In this document: positions 26,431 to 34,050 of the stretch, piece by piece
How the letters are laid out: each line of letters begins with the position of its first letter
Position numbering within the stretch: position 1 is the stretch's first letter
Source of the DNA: Couchioplanes caeruleus
GTDB taxonomy: Bacteria > Actinomycetota > Actinomycetes > Mycobacteriales > Micromonosporaceae
NCBI RefSeq assembly: GCF_003751945.1
Contig: NZ_RJKL01000001.1
Span: 6,386,001 to 6,450,000 of the forward strand
Length of the DNA stretch: 64,000 bases
Direction of reading: 5' to 3'
Notes under the pieces: model-generated
Databases searched by the model: none
Told to the model about the DNA's origin: nothing
What the model saw: only the letters and a program-made list of their open reading frames with translations
Made by a program: the position numbers and the translations under genes

Positions 26431-27483
26431 TCAGGCAGGGTAGGACGAGGCCTCGGTGGCCTTGAGGCTCGCCCACACCTGACGGCCCGGTGCCAGGCCG
26501 AGTTGGACCGCGGCGGCGGGCGTGACATCGGCGGCGACCGCGACCGGGCCGCTCAGCTCGATGCGCAGCGCGTCGCCGTGCCGGGCCACCGTGCCCACCG
26601 TCGCCGGCCACGTGTTGCGCGGACTGCCCTCCGGGCGGACCGCGTAGAGCGCGACGGCCGCCGGCGGGAACGCCACGAACACCTCGCCGGTCTGCGGCGT
26701 GGCCGTGGTGAGGGCGAAGTCGGCGGTGACCCGGACCAGAGTTCCCTCCGCGTGGCCGCGATAGAGGTTGAGGCCGACCAGCCGGGCCACGTAGTCCGTG
26801 CGCGGCGCCGACGTCACCGACGCGGCGTCGCCGGTCTGCACCACCCGGCCGTCCTCGAGGATGACCAGCCGGTCGGCGAGCATCATCGCGTCCAGCGGGT
26901 CATGGGTGACCAGCACGGTCGGTCCTTCGTGCGCGCTCAGATGGCCGCGCAGGTGGGTGCGGGTCTCCACGCGCGTCCGTGCGTCCAGCGCGGCGAGCGG
27001 CTCGTCGAGCAGCAGCAGCTCGGGCTCGGTGGCCAGGGCTCGGGCCAGCGCCACCCGCTGTGCCTGCCCGCCGGACAGCTCCCTCGGCTTGCGGCCGGCG
27101 TGCCCGGCCAGAGCGACGCGGTCGAGCAGGACGGCCGCCCGCTGCCGCGCGGCAGCCCGGGAGACGCCGCGGCAGCGCGGCCCGAAGGCCACGTTGTCCA
27201 GCGCGGACAGATGCGGGAAGAGCAGATAGTCCTGGAAGACCACGCCGATGCGACGGTGCTCCGGCGCGGTGGAGTGCCCGGCCGCCGGATCCTCGAGGCG
27301 GCGCCCGTTCAGCGCGATGTGCCCCTCGTCGAGGCCGGTCAGCCCGGCCAGCGCCCGCAGCGCGGTGGTCTTGCCCGCGCCGTTCGGCCCGAGCAGCGCC
27401 ACGACCTCGCCCGGCGCCGCCGTCAGCGTCGCGTCCAGGGTGAACCCCGGCCGCCGCACGACCAACCTCGCATCCAGAGTCAC
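26431..27483 (-). CDS. modC: Molybdate ABC transporter ATP-binding protein
   Basis: About 350 residues from the GTG at 27483. Walker A is GPNGAGKTTALRAL, the signature ELSGGQAQRVALARAL, and Walker B LLLLDEPLAALD. The C-terminal 90 residues form the TOBE/Mop-like domain expected for ModC (VTPAAAVQLGLAPGRQVWASLKATE). A longer frame begins at GTG 27540, but its extra 19 codons come from a 50-bp tandem duplication and look artefactual. The gene ends convergent to the rhamnosidase with only 15 bases between stops. It powers molybdate import with ModB and ModA. Confidence 0.88.
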   Translation of the reverse strand: MTLDARLVVRRPGFTLDATLTAAPGEVVALLGPNGAGKTTALRALAGLTGLDEGHIALNGRRLEDPAAGHSTAPEHRRIGVVFQDYLLFPHLSALDNVAFGPRCRGVSRAAARQRAAVLLDRVALAGHAGRKPRELSGGQAQRVALARALATEPELLLLDEPLAALDARTRVETRTHLRGHLSAHEGPTVLVTHDPLDAMMLADRLVILEDGRVVQTGDAASVTSAPRTDYVARLVGLNLYRGHAEGTLVRVTADFALTTATPQTGEVFVAFPPAAVALYAVRPEGSPRNTWPATVGTVARHGDALRIELSGPVAVAADVTPAAAVQLGLAPGRQVWASLKATEASSYPA

Positions 27484-27590
27484 GCCGCACCCGCCCGGTG
27501 GTCGCGTCGCGGGGCGCTCGTCCCGGCGGTCACGTCGCACCCGCCCGGTGGTCGCGTCGCGGGGCGCTCGTCCCGGCGGTCACGTCGCAC
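27481..27590. repeat. 50-bp tandem duplication at the modB-modC junction
   Basis: Bases 27491-27540 and 27541-27590 are identical, and 10 further bases to the left (27481-27490) match 27531-27540 with one change. The unit includes the end of modB (stop at 27580) and the GTGA region where modC would begin. Before duplication the two genes probably overlapped as GTGA. Confidence 0.9.
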
Positions 27591-28371
27591 CCAGCCAGCG
27601 ATCGCGCAGGGCCGCGAGGATCGCCACGGAGACCACGAGCAGCACCAGGCTGAGCACGATCGCGGCGTCGATGTCCTGCTCCAGGGCGAGGTAGACGGCG
27701 AGCGGCATGGTCTGCGTACGCCCAGGGAAGTTGCCCGCGAACGTGATCGTCGCCCCGAACTCGCCGAGCGCCCGGGCCCAGCACAGCACGGCGCCGGCCG
27801 CCACCCCCGGCGCGATCAGCGGCAGCGTGACCCTGCGGAAGGCCGTCCACCGGCCGGCGCCCAGCGTCGCCGCCGCCTCCTCGTAGCGGGCGTCCGCGCC
27901 CCGCAGCGCACCCTCGACACTGATCACCAGGAAGGGCATCGCGACGAACGCCTCCGCCAGCACCACCCCGGTTGTGGTGAACGGCAGGGTGACGCCGAAC
28001 GCCGCGTCCAGCCACTCACCGACCAGGCCGCGGCGGCCGAAGACCAGCAGCAGCGCGACGCCGCCGACCACCGGCGGCAGCACCAACGGCACGGTGACCA
28101 GCGCCCGCACGATCCGCCGGCCCGGGAAGGTGGTCCGGGCCAGCACCCACGCCAGGGGTACGCCGAGCAGCAGGCACACGCCGGTCGCGAGGCTGGCGGT
28201 GAGCAGCGACAGCCGCAGGGCCGCCAGGACCCCGGGCTCGGTCAGGCGCTGCGGCAGCGTCTGCCACGGCGCCCGGATCAGGAGGCCGGCCAGGGGCAGC
28301 ACGAGGAACGCCAGCCCGGCGATCGCGGGGATCGCCAGGACCAGCGGGGCGCGTCGGCGGAGGCGGCTCAG
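27580..28371 (-). CDS. modB: Molybdate ABC transporter permease
   Basis: About 263 residues with six membrane helices. The permease loop EEAAATLGAGRWTAFRRVTLPLIAPG (the EAA motif that docks on ModC) is present near residue 165, and ARALGEFGATITFAGNFPG is the ModB signature. No ATG, GTG or TTG is available upstream of the first helix in this frame. A CTG at 28371 overlapping the modA stop (CTGA) gives MSRLRRRAPLVL, a credible cytoplasmic N terminus, so a rare CTG start is proposed. A GTG inside helix 1 is the alternative. The 3' end is within the tandem duplication. Confidence 0.85.
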   Translation of the reverse strand: MSRLRRRAPLVLAIPAIAGLAFLVLPLAGLLIRAPWQTLPQRLTEPGVLAALRLSLLTASLATGVCLLLGVPLAWVLARTTFPGRRIVRALVTVPLVLPPVVGGVALLLVFGRRGLVGEWLDAAFGVTLPFTTTGVVLAEAFVAMPFLVISVEGALRGADARYEEAAATLGAGRWTAFRRVTLPLIAPGVAAGAVLCWARALGEFGATITFAGNFPGRTQTMPLAVYLALEQDIDAAIVLSLVLLVVSVAILAALRDRWLGAT

Positions 28372-29165
28372 GGCTTCTGGAACCCTGCGTCGGCCAGCAT
28401 CTTCTGGGCCTGCGGCGTCTGCACGAACGTCACGAACGCGCTCGCGCCGGACGGGTTTGGGGCGTTCGCCAGCGCGATGATCGAGTAGTCGTTCAGCGCC
28501 GAGGCCGACTCGGGGAACTCCACCCCGTCCACGTCCGCGGCGGCCGCGTGGGCGTCCGTACGGTAGACCAGCGCCGCATCCACCTCGCCCAGCTTGACCT
28601 TGGCGAGCGCGGCCCTGACGTCCTGTTCCTGGGTCACCGGGGTGACGGCGGCGCCGGCCGCGGCCAGCGCCTTCTTCGCGGCGGCGCCGCACGGCACCTG
28701 CTCGGCGCAGAGCGCCACCTTGACCTCCGGCTTCGCGAGCGCGGCGAGCGAGCTGACCCCCTTCGGGTTGCCCTTCGGTACGGCGATGACGAGCTGGTTG
28801 CGCGTGAACGTCACCGCGGTGCCGGTGCCGTCGCCGGCGTCTACGACCGTCTTCATGGTCGCGGGGCTCGCCGCCGCGAAGACGTCCGCCGGGGCGCCCG
28901 AGGTGATCTGCTGCGCCAGGCCGGAGCTGCCGCCGTACGAGAAGGTGACGTCCACGCCGGGGTTCAGCCGCTCGAAGAGGACGGCGATCTTGTCGAACGA
29001 CTCGGTCAGCGACGCCGCGGCGAGCACCGTCACCCTGCCGGTGTTCGCGCCGCCGGGTGCCGCGCCCGAGGGCGAGCCGTTCGCCGGCGCATCGGCGGCG
29101 TCGCCGCATCCACCGGTCGCCAGCACCGCCGCCAGCGCGACGGCCGCCATCGCGCGTGCCCTCAT
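28368..29165 (-). CDS. modA: Molybdate-binding lipoprotein
   Basis: 265-residue periplasmic-type binding protein anchored as a lipoprotein: the signal ends in the lipobox LATGGC (Cys near residue 20). The mature part starts with a Ser/Gly-rich spacer and then VTVLAAASLTESFDKIAVLFE, the first ligand strand with the Ser of ModA. Further motifs are SYGGSSGLAQQITSGAPADVFAAAS and AALVYRTDAHAA. It delivers molybdate or tungstate to ModBC. The start overlaps the stop of the MerR-HTH/Mop gene, so regulator-modA-modB-modC is one operon. Confidence 0.93.
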   Translation of the reverse strand: MRARAMAAVALAAVLATGGCGDAADAPANGSPSGAAPGGANTGRVTVLAAASLTESFDKIAVLFERLNPGVDVTFSYGGSSGLAQQITSGAPADVFAAASPATMKTVVDAGDGTGTAVTFTRNQLVIAVPKGNPKGVSSLAALAKPEVKVALCAEQVPCGAAAKKALAAAGAAVTPVTQEQDVRAALAKVKLGEVDAALVYRTDAHAAAADVDGVEFPESASALNDYSIIALANAPNPSGASAFVTFVQTPQAQKMLADAGFQKP

Positions 29166-29560
29166 CTGTCGTCCCCTCGCTCCACGACCACCGTCGTGGA
29201 CTTGATCACGGCCACCGCCACGGACCCGACCTCGAGGCCCAGGTCTTCAACGGCTTCCCGGCTCATGAGTGACACCACCCGGAACGGACCCGCCTGGAGG
29301 TCCACCTGCGCCATCACGGAGTCCCGGGCGATGGCGGTGACGATGCCGCGCAACCGGTTGCGCGCCGAGGACCGGCGCGCCCCCGGGCCGGGCTCGTCGG
29401 CCGGCGCCCGCGCGAACGCGGCGAGGTCGGCCCCGGCGATGCTCCGGTGCCCGTTGCCGTCTCGGACCGCGACGAGCCGGCCCGAGTCCACCCAGCGCCG
29501 CACGGTGTCCACGCTGACCCCGAGCAGCTCGGCCGCCTCACCGATCCGGTACGTCGCCAC
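29162..29560 (-). CDS. MerR-type HTH fused to a Mop (molybdate-binding) domain
   Basis: 132 residues. The N-terminal 60 residues form a MerR/excisionase-like HTH (YRIGEAAELLGVSVDTVRRWVDSGRL). The C-terminal 70 residues are a single Mop/TOBE domain (RNRLRGIVTAIARDSVMAQVDLQAGPFRVVSLMSREAVEDLGL), the oxyanion-binding fold of molbindins and ModE. As first gene of the mod operon it is almost certainly the molybdate-responsive regulator, a compact alternative to ModE. A perfect palindrome in its own promoter (29575-29590) is a likely operator. Its stop overlaps the modA start. Confidence 0.85.
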   Translation of the reverse strand: MATYRIGEAAELLGVSVDTVRRWVDSGRLVAVRDGNGHRSIAGADLAAFARAPADEPGPGARRSSARNRLRGIVTAIARDSVMAQVDLQAGPFRVVSLMSREAVEDLGLEVGSVAVAVIKSTTVVVERGDDR

Positions 29561-29574
29561 GCTCGGAGCATAGA

Positions 29575-29590
29575 CCTCGCAACTGCGAGG
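29575..29590. promoter_or_regulatory. Palindromic operator inside the mod promoter
   Basis: CCTCGCAACTGCGAGG has perfect 7-bp arms around AC. On the minus strand it fills the 17-base gap between TTTAAC (weak -35) and TATGCT (-10-like), 15 bases upstream of the regulator's ATG. A repressor bound there would block RNA polymerase, which fits autoregulation by the HTH-Mop protein. Confidence 0.6.
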
Positions 29591-29711
29591 TTAAACGCCG
29601 GCAATTCCTCGCTGATGCTTTCCACCTTCCGCAGGAAGGGCCTTGTGCATCTCGGCGCGGAAGGGAAACCTAAGAGGTGCCTCCTGCGCCGGAAGGGGTA
29701 CAGACCCTCCC

Positions 29712-30698
29712 ATGACAGTCCGCGACGCACGCCCGAGGTTGGCCGACCCCGGTCGCGACATCGCCGTGCGCAACGCCCGCCCGGTGCCCGTGCGGGCCCC
29801 CGACGGCGCGGCCGACCTGCCGCGCTACCTGGGCGCCCTGCGCCGGCTGTCCGACGCCGACGACCTCGCCGTCGCGTACGCGGGCTGCACCCTGGCCGTG
29901 GAGGTCGCCGGTCGCGAGGGCGCGGCGGCCGGTCTCGTCATGGCGTACTCGGAGCGCAGCTCGTCGGCCCGCCGCCTGGGCGACCTCGCCGGGGCGCGCG
30001 CCGACGCGGAGGCCGCCGCAGAGCTGCTGCAGGTCTCCGGTGCCGAGCCGGACGGCGCCACCGCCGCCCTGCTGACGGCCCGCCGGATCGCGGTCCGGCT
30101 GGACCTCGGCGAGCTCGAATCGGCGGACGCCCTCCTCGCCGCCACGCCCTTCGGTGGCGACCTGCCCGACGAAGGCGAATATCTGCTGCTGCGCTACACC
30201 CGCGGCCGGTTGCACGCCGCATCCGCCCGGCCCGGCGAGGGACTCGCGGACCTCTACCGCTGCGGGGAACGGGTGGCCGCCCGCCGCTCGGACCATCCGG
30301 GCGTCCTGCCCTGGCGCTCGGCCGCCGCGACCGTCCTGGCCGGACTGGGCGCGGCCGAGGCGGCGGAGCGGCTCGTCGCGGAGGAGGTCGCCCTGTCCCG
30401 CCGGCACGGCCTGGCGTCGGCGCTCGGGCGGGCGCTGCGGATCCAGGGCCGGGTGCGCCCGGGCCTGGCCGGCAAGGAGTCCGCCGAGGAAGCGGTCCGG
30501 GTGCTGCAGGGTACGCCGCGCCGCTTCGAGCTGGCGTCGGCGCTGGTCGACCTCGGCGGCCTGCTGAACCTGGCCCGCCGGCGCCCCCAGGCCCGGCGGG
30601 TGCTGCGCGAGGGTCTCGAACTGGCCGAGGAGTGCGGCTCGCCCGAACTGGTCGACCGCGCCCGCGGCTACTACGCCGGACGCTCGCCGGCCAGCTAG
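29712..30698 (+). CDS. TPR-like helical protein related to the sensor part of LuxR/AAA regulators
   Basis: 328 residues from the ATG at 29712; a longer frame from 29643 adds an unlikely basic segment. The protein is almost all helical, with repeated 35-40-residue helix pairs (AVAYAGCTLAVEVAGREGAAAGLVMAYSERS, GDLAGARADAEAAAELLQ, RPQARRVLREGLELAEECG). This resembles the tetratricopeptide half of large ATP-binding LuxR regulators, yet both the N-terminal ATPase and the C-terminal HTH are missing. It may be a remnant, a stand-alone interaction protein, or a member of an unlabelled family. No signal peptide or membrane helix is visible. Confidence 0.6.
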   Translation: MTVRDARPRLADPGRDIAVRNARPVPVRAPDGAADLPRYLGALRRLSDADDLAVAYAGCTLAVEVAGREGAAAGLVMAYSERSSSARRLGDLAGARADAEAAAELLQVSGAEPDGATAALLTARRIAVRLDLGELESADALLAATPFGGDLPDEGEYLLLRYTRGRLHAASARPGEGLADLYRCGERVAARRSDHPGVLPWRSAAATVLAGLGAAEAAERLVAEEVALSRRHGLASALGRALRIQGRVRPGLAGKESAEEAVRVLQGTPRRFELASALVDLGGLLNLARRRPQARRVLREGLELAEECGSPELVDRARGYYAGRSPAS

Positions 30699-30791
30699 GC
30701 CGCCCTGGGAATCGCGTTCGAGGTCCGGCCCGGCACGGGCCACAGCCCGGTGGCCGCGGGCGTGCTGTCGAGGTGGTCGGCGGCGAGGCTT

Positions 30792-32387
30792 CTAGGCGCG
30801 GCGCCACTTCTGGTTGAGGGTGCCGGCGCAGTCCCAGAGCTGGAGGCGGGCGCCGTCGGCGCCGTTCCAGTCCTTGATGTCGACGCACTTGTCGGCCTGC
30901 GGGTTGACGAGGTCGCCGACGGCCGAGAGGACGAACTGCTGGGCGGGATTGCCGCTGCAGCCGACGATCTGGATGACCGCGCCGTTGGCCGTGGAGCCCC
31001 AGGCGACGTCCATGCACTTGTTGTTCGAGGTCTGCAGGGTGCCGTTGACGAACGTCCACCGCTGCGCGCCCGTGCCGTTGCAGTTCCACATCTGCAGGGG
31101 TACGCCGTCCGAGAAGTCGGAGTTCGGCACATCGACGCACTTGTTGTTCCAGTTGCTGACGACCGCGCTCGTGCCGCCACCACCGCCGCTCGTGGTCAGG
31201 GCGAGGCCGTACACGCCGAGGATCTCGTTGACCGGCTGGAACCACATGGTGCCGCCGGTCGAGCAGTTGCCGGTGCCGCCCGAGGTGACGCCCTGAGCCT
31301 GGTTGCCGGAGATCCAGGAGCCGCCGGAGTCGCCCGGTTCGGCGCAGGCGTTGCTGCGGGACAGCCCGGAGACGGCGCCCTGGGCGTACACGATGGTCTC
31401 GTTGCGGCCCAGGATCGTGCCGCAGCGCCAGCCGGTCGTGCGGCCGGAGCGGCAGACCGAGCTGCCGATCGCGGCCTCCTGCGATCCGGCGACCGTCACG
31501 TTGCCGCCCGCATGGTTGTTGACCCACGGCCGTGGCGTCCAGTCGGCGTTCGTACGGATCCACCCATAGTCGTTGCCCGGGAAGGAGGATCCGGCAAAGG
31601 TGCCCTGCGCCACGTTGTTGTAGCCGAGCGTGGGGCTGTTCACGCCGCCGCAGTGCCCGGCGCTGACGAAGCCCCCGGCGACCGCGAAGCCCACCGAGCA
31701 CAGGGTGTTGCCGTTGATGACGTACTGGTCGCCGCCGCGGATGTCGTACACCGGCCGTGGCCGTTCGGCGGTCTCGACCACGGTGATCGGGCCGGCGCCG
31801 CTGGCGGCGGCGAACGTCCGTGCCCGGGCCGATGCGCCGGGCTTCGCCAGAACGACCAGGCGGTTGGCCGCGGTGTCGACATACCAGCCGCGGATCGCCG
31901 TGCCGTCGGCCCGCGCGGCGTGGCGATCCAGCTTGGCGCGGGCGGCGGCCAGGTCGGCGTCGCCGCGGCGGACCACGACGGGTACGGCGCCCTCGGCGCG
32001 GACGATCGGCGCCCGGGCGGCGTCCGTGACCGCGACGGTGAGCCGCTCCGCTCCGGCGGCGATCCACGCGCCGCCGAACGTGGCGCCGAGCCGGGCGCGC
32101 AGCCGCCGCTCGATGACCGGGGCGGCGGCCTCCGTGGCCAGACGTGCGGCGATCCGGTCGTCGGTGAGCCCGAGGTCGCGGCGCAGCGCCGCCACCATGC
32201 CGGGGGCCAGGCCGGACAGGGGTGCCGCGGCCAAGTCGGACGAGGGTGCCGCGGCCCGGCCGGACAGGGGTGCCACGGCCGGCGCGGCGGAGGTGCGGGT
32301 GTCGGCGGCGAGGCTCGGAAGGGGCAGGAGGCCGGCGGCGGTGAGCGCGGCGGCGGTGACGCCGAGCGCCTGGATGGCACGGGACAT
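30792..32387 (-). CDS. Secreted streptogrisin-like serine protease with ricin-type lectin domain
   Basis: 531-residue pre-pro-enzyme. The signal peptide (QALGVTAAALTAAGLLPLPSLAA) is followed by an alpha-lytic-protease-type pro-region (about residues 60-190) that assists folding. The S1 catalytic domain shows the His in SAGHCG, the Asp in GNDYGWIRT and the Ser in PGDSGGSW. A Gly-rich linker leads to a C-terminal ricin B/CBM13 domain of three beta-trefoil units (LQMWNCNG, IQIVGCSG, LQLWDCAG). It would be an extracellular protease bound to polysaccharide surfaces. The ATG at 32387 follows GGAAGG-rich leader sequence. Two palindromes upstream suggest repression. Confidence 0.92.
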   Translation of the reverse strand: MSRAIQALGVTAAALTAAGLLPLPSLAADTRTSAAPAVAPLSGRAAAPSSDLAAAPLSGLAPGMVAALRRDLGLTDDRIAARLATEAAAPVIERRLRARLGATFGGAWIAAGAERLTVAVTDAARAPIVRAEGAVPVVVRRGDADLAAARAKLDRHAARADGTAIRGWYVDTAANRLVVLAKPGASARARTFAAASGAGPITVVETAERPRPVYDIRGGDQYVINGNTLCSVGFAVAGGFVSAGHCGGVNSPTLGYNNVAQGTFAGSSFPGNDYGWIRTNADWTPRPWVNNHAGGNVTVAGSQEAAIGSSVCRSGRTTGWRCGTILGRNETIVYAQGAVSGLSRSNACAEPGDSGGSWISGNQAQGVTSGGTGNCSTGGTMWFQPVNEILGVYGLALTTSGGGGGTSAVVSNWNNKCVDVPNSDFSDGVPLQMWNCNGTGAQRWTFVNGTLQTSNNKCMDVAWGSTANGAVIQIVGCSGNPAQQFVLSAVGDLVNPQADKCVDIKDWNGADGARLQLWDCAGTLNQKWRRA

Positions 32388-32425
32388 GAGGGATTCCTTC
32401 CGCTGATCCGGGGGAGCCGGGGAAG

Positions 32426-32437
32426 GAGAGCGCTCTC
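32426..32437. promoter_or_regulatory. GAGAGCGCTCTC palindrome
   Basis: Perfect 12-bp inverted repeat about 40 bases upstream of the protease ATG. Similar GAGCGCTC-centred sites are bound by LacI-family sugar regulators such as CebR in actinomycetes, so carbohydrate control of the lectin-protease is possible. Confidence 0.5.
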
Positions 32438-32474
32438 TGTATCGGAGTCTGTCGATACAGGACACATTTGTCAA
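32437..32474 (-). promoter_or_regulatory. Promoter with inverted repeat for the protease gene
   Basis: On the minus strand a perfect -35 hexamer TTGACA (32469-32474) is followed by an inverted repeat CTGTATCG-N8-CGATACAG (32437-32460). Its 8-base spacer holds the -10 position (CAGACT at a 17-base distance). A dimeric regulator on this repeat would cover the -10 region. Confidence 0.5.
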
Positions 32475-32579
32475 CAATGTTTCACAATCTCGCGGGTCAG
32501 GAGTTGTCCACAGGCCGTTCGCCGTCGCCGCCGCGGCGTGGAAGGCTGATCCCGACGTCGGCCGGAGGAGGATTGGGCC

Positions 32580-33749
32580 ATGGGCATGGTCAAGGTGGTC
32601 GGTCTGGTCCTGCACCCGCGGCGCGACTGTGGGGCCGCGATCGACGCGATCGTGCGGTGGGCCGCCTCTCGCGACGTGACCGTGCTCGGCTTGCACGACG
32701 AGATCACCCGCATCGACTGTGCCGCCGTCGCGGTCTCCGCCGAGGAGATGGTCGAGCGGGCCGGGCTGCTGGTCAGCCTCGGCGGCGACGGCACCATGCT
32801 GCGCACCATGCGGCTGGTCGAGGGGCGCAAGACGCCGGTGCTCGGCGTCAACGTCGGGCGCCTCGGCTTCCTCGCCGAGGTCGACCTGCCCGACCTGGCC
32901 GGCGCACTGTCGACGATCGACGATCACGGGTTCACCGTCGAGTCGCGCACGGCCGTGCGCACCGTCCTGCCGGACGGCAGGGAGGTGTCGGCCTTCAACG
33001 ACATCGCGATGGTGCGCGTGCCCGGCCACGGCCTCGCCCACATCGGCATCAACGTCGAGGGCAGCAACTTCGTGCGCTATGCGGCCGACGCGGTGATCGT
33101 CGCGACGCCCACCGGGTCCACGGCGTACAGCTTCTCGGCGGGCGGGCCGATCGTCTCGCCCAACGTGGCGGGCATCCTGGTCACCGCCTCGGCGGCACAC
33201 TCGTCGTTCAACCGCTCGCTGATGCTCTCGCCCGACGAGCAGCTCGAGCTGGACGTGGCGGCGACCAGCGGCCGCCTCGCCATCGAGGTCGACGGCATCA
33301 TCCAGGGATACGCGGACGCCGGCGATCGGCTGACGATCATCCCCGTGCCGGCGGCGGCGCAGGTCATCCGCTTCGGCCGCACGTCTTTCTACGAGCGGGC
33401 CCGGCGCAAGCTCCGAGTCGAGGGCAGCGCGCAGGTGGGCGGCGGCGACCCGGGCGACGCCGTGGTCGTGGACAGCTTCGAGCAGTCCCGCTACGAGATC
33501 CTGCTCGGCGGCGAGCTCGCCGGCGCCCTGCACTACCGCCGCCACGGTGGGCGGATCGAGCTCGCGCACACCGAGATCGACCAGGCCTTCGAGGGGCGCG
33601 GCCTGGCCGGGCGGCTCGCCGCGGCCGCCCTCGGCGACGCCCGCCGCCGGTCCACCCGGGTGCAGGCGACCTGCCCGTTCGTGGCCGGATACGTGGCGCG
33701 GCACCCCGAGTTCACGGACCTGCTCGACCGGGAAGGAGCACCGTCATGA
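32580..33749 (+). CDS. NAD kinase fused to an NATD1-type acetyltransferase domain
   Basis: 389 residues. Residues 1-285 are a full NAD(P) kinase: SLGGDGTMLRTMR (the GGDG phosphate loop), GVNVGRLGFLAEV and TPTGSTAYSFSAGGP, making NADP+ from NAD+. After a short linker (VEGSAQVGGGDPGD) come about 95 residues resembling small GNAT proteins of the NATD1/YjdJ type (ELAGALHYRRHGGRIELAHTEI, FEGRGLAGRLAAAAL, VQATCPFVAGYVARHPEF). The domains lie in one frame with no internal ribosome site. A GGAGGAGG ribosome site precedes the ATG. It starts a four-gene operon with the zinc finger, the receiver-reductase and the sensor kinase, tying NADP supply to redox signalling. Confidence 0.88.
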   Translation: MGMVKVVGLVLHPRRDCGAAIDAIVRWAASRDVTVLGLHDEITRIDCAAVAVSAEEMVERAGLLVSLGGDGTMLRTMRLVEGRKTPVLGVNVGRLGFLAEVDLPDLAGALSTIDDHGFTVESRTAVRTVLPDGREVSAFNDIAMVRVPGHGLAHIGINVEGSNFVRYAADAVIVATPTGSTAYSFSAGGPIVSPNVAGILVTASAAHSSFNRSLMLSPDEQLELDVAATSGRLAIEVDGIIQGYADAGDRLTIIPVPAAAQVIRFGRTSFYERARRKLRVEGSAQVGGGDPGDAVVVDSFEQSRYEILLGGELAGALHYRRHGGRIELAHTEIDQAFEGRGLAGRLAAAALGDARRRSTRVQATCPFVAGYVARHPEFTDLLDREGAPS

Positions 33750-34039
33750 CCGGTTCCGGCTGCACTCATCTCGACCAGACGCGCGACGTCGCCCCGTCCG
33801 GCGACGGCTGCGTCGAATGCCTGGAGGCCGGCGGCCGATGGGTGCATCTGCGCGTCTGCATGACCTGCGGGCACGTCGGCTGCTGCGACTCGTCGCCCGG
33901 CAAGCACGCGACCGCGCATTTCCGCGCGCAGGACCATCCGCTCGTGCAGTCGTACGAGCCGGGTGAGGACTGGTGGTGGTGCTATCTCGATGAGGCGGTC
34001 CTGAAGGTCGCCGGCAAGCCCACCCTGACCTACCGCTGA
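33746..34039 (+). CDS. UBP-type zinc finger protein
   Basis: 97 residues with the ZnF-UBP pattern: CTHLD near residue 6, GCVECLEAGGRWVHLRVCMTCGHVGCCDSS and HATAHFRAQDHPLVQSY. These supply the Cys and His metal ligands. In eukaryotes the domain binds ubiquitin C-termini; bacterial stand-alone versions have no proven partner. The ATG overlaps the TGA of the NAD-kinase fusion (ATGA). In actinobacteria this small protein usually sits beside a receiver-thioredoxin-reductase gene, as here, which points to a role in redox signalling. Confidence 0.9.
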   Translation: MTGSGCTHLDQTRDVAPSGDGCVECLEAGGRWVHLRVCMTCGHVGCCDSSPGKHATAHFRAQDHPLVQSYEPGEDWWWCYLDEAVLKVAGKPTLTYR

Positions 34040-34050
34040 GGACGCCGCCC

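Noticed and set aside
27481..27590. CRISPR-like or IS-end repeat
   Set aside because: Only two adjacent direct copies without spacers, and no transposase or terminal inverted repeats nearby.
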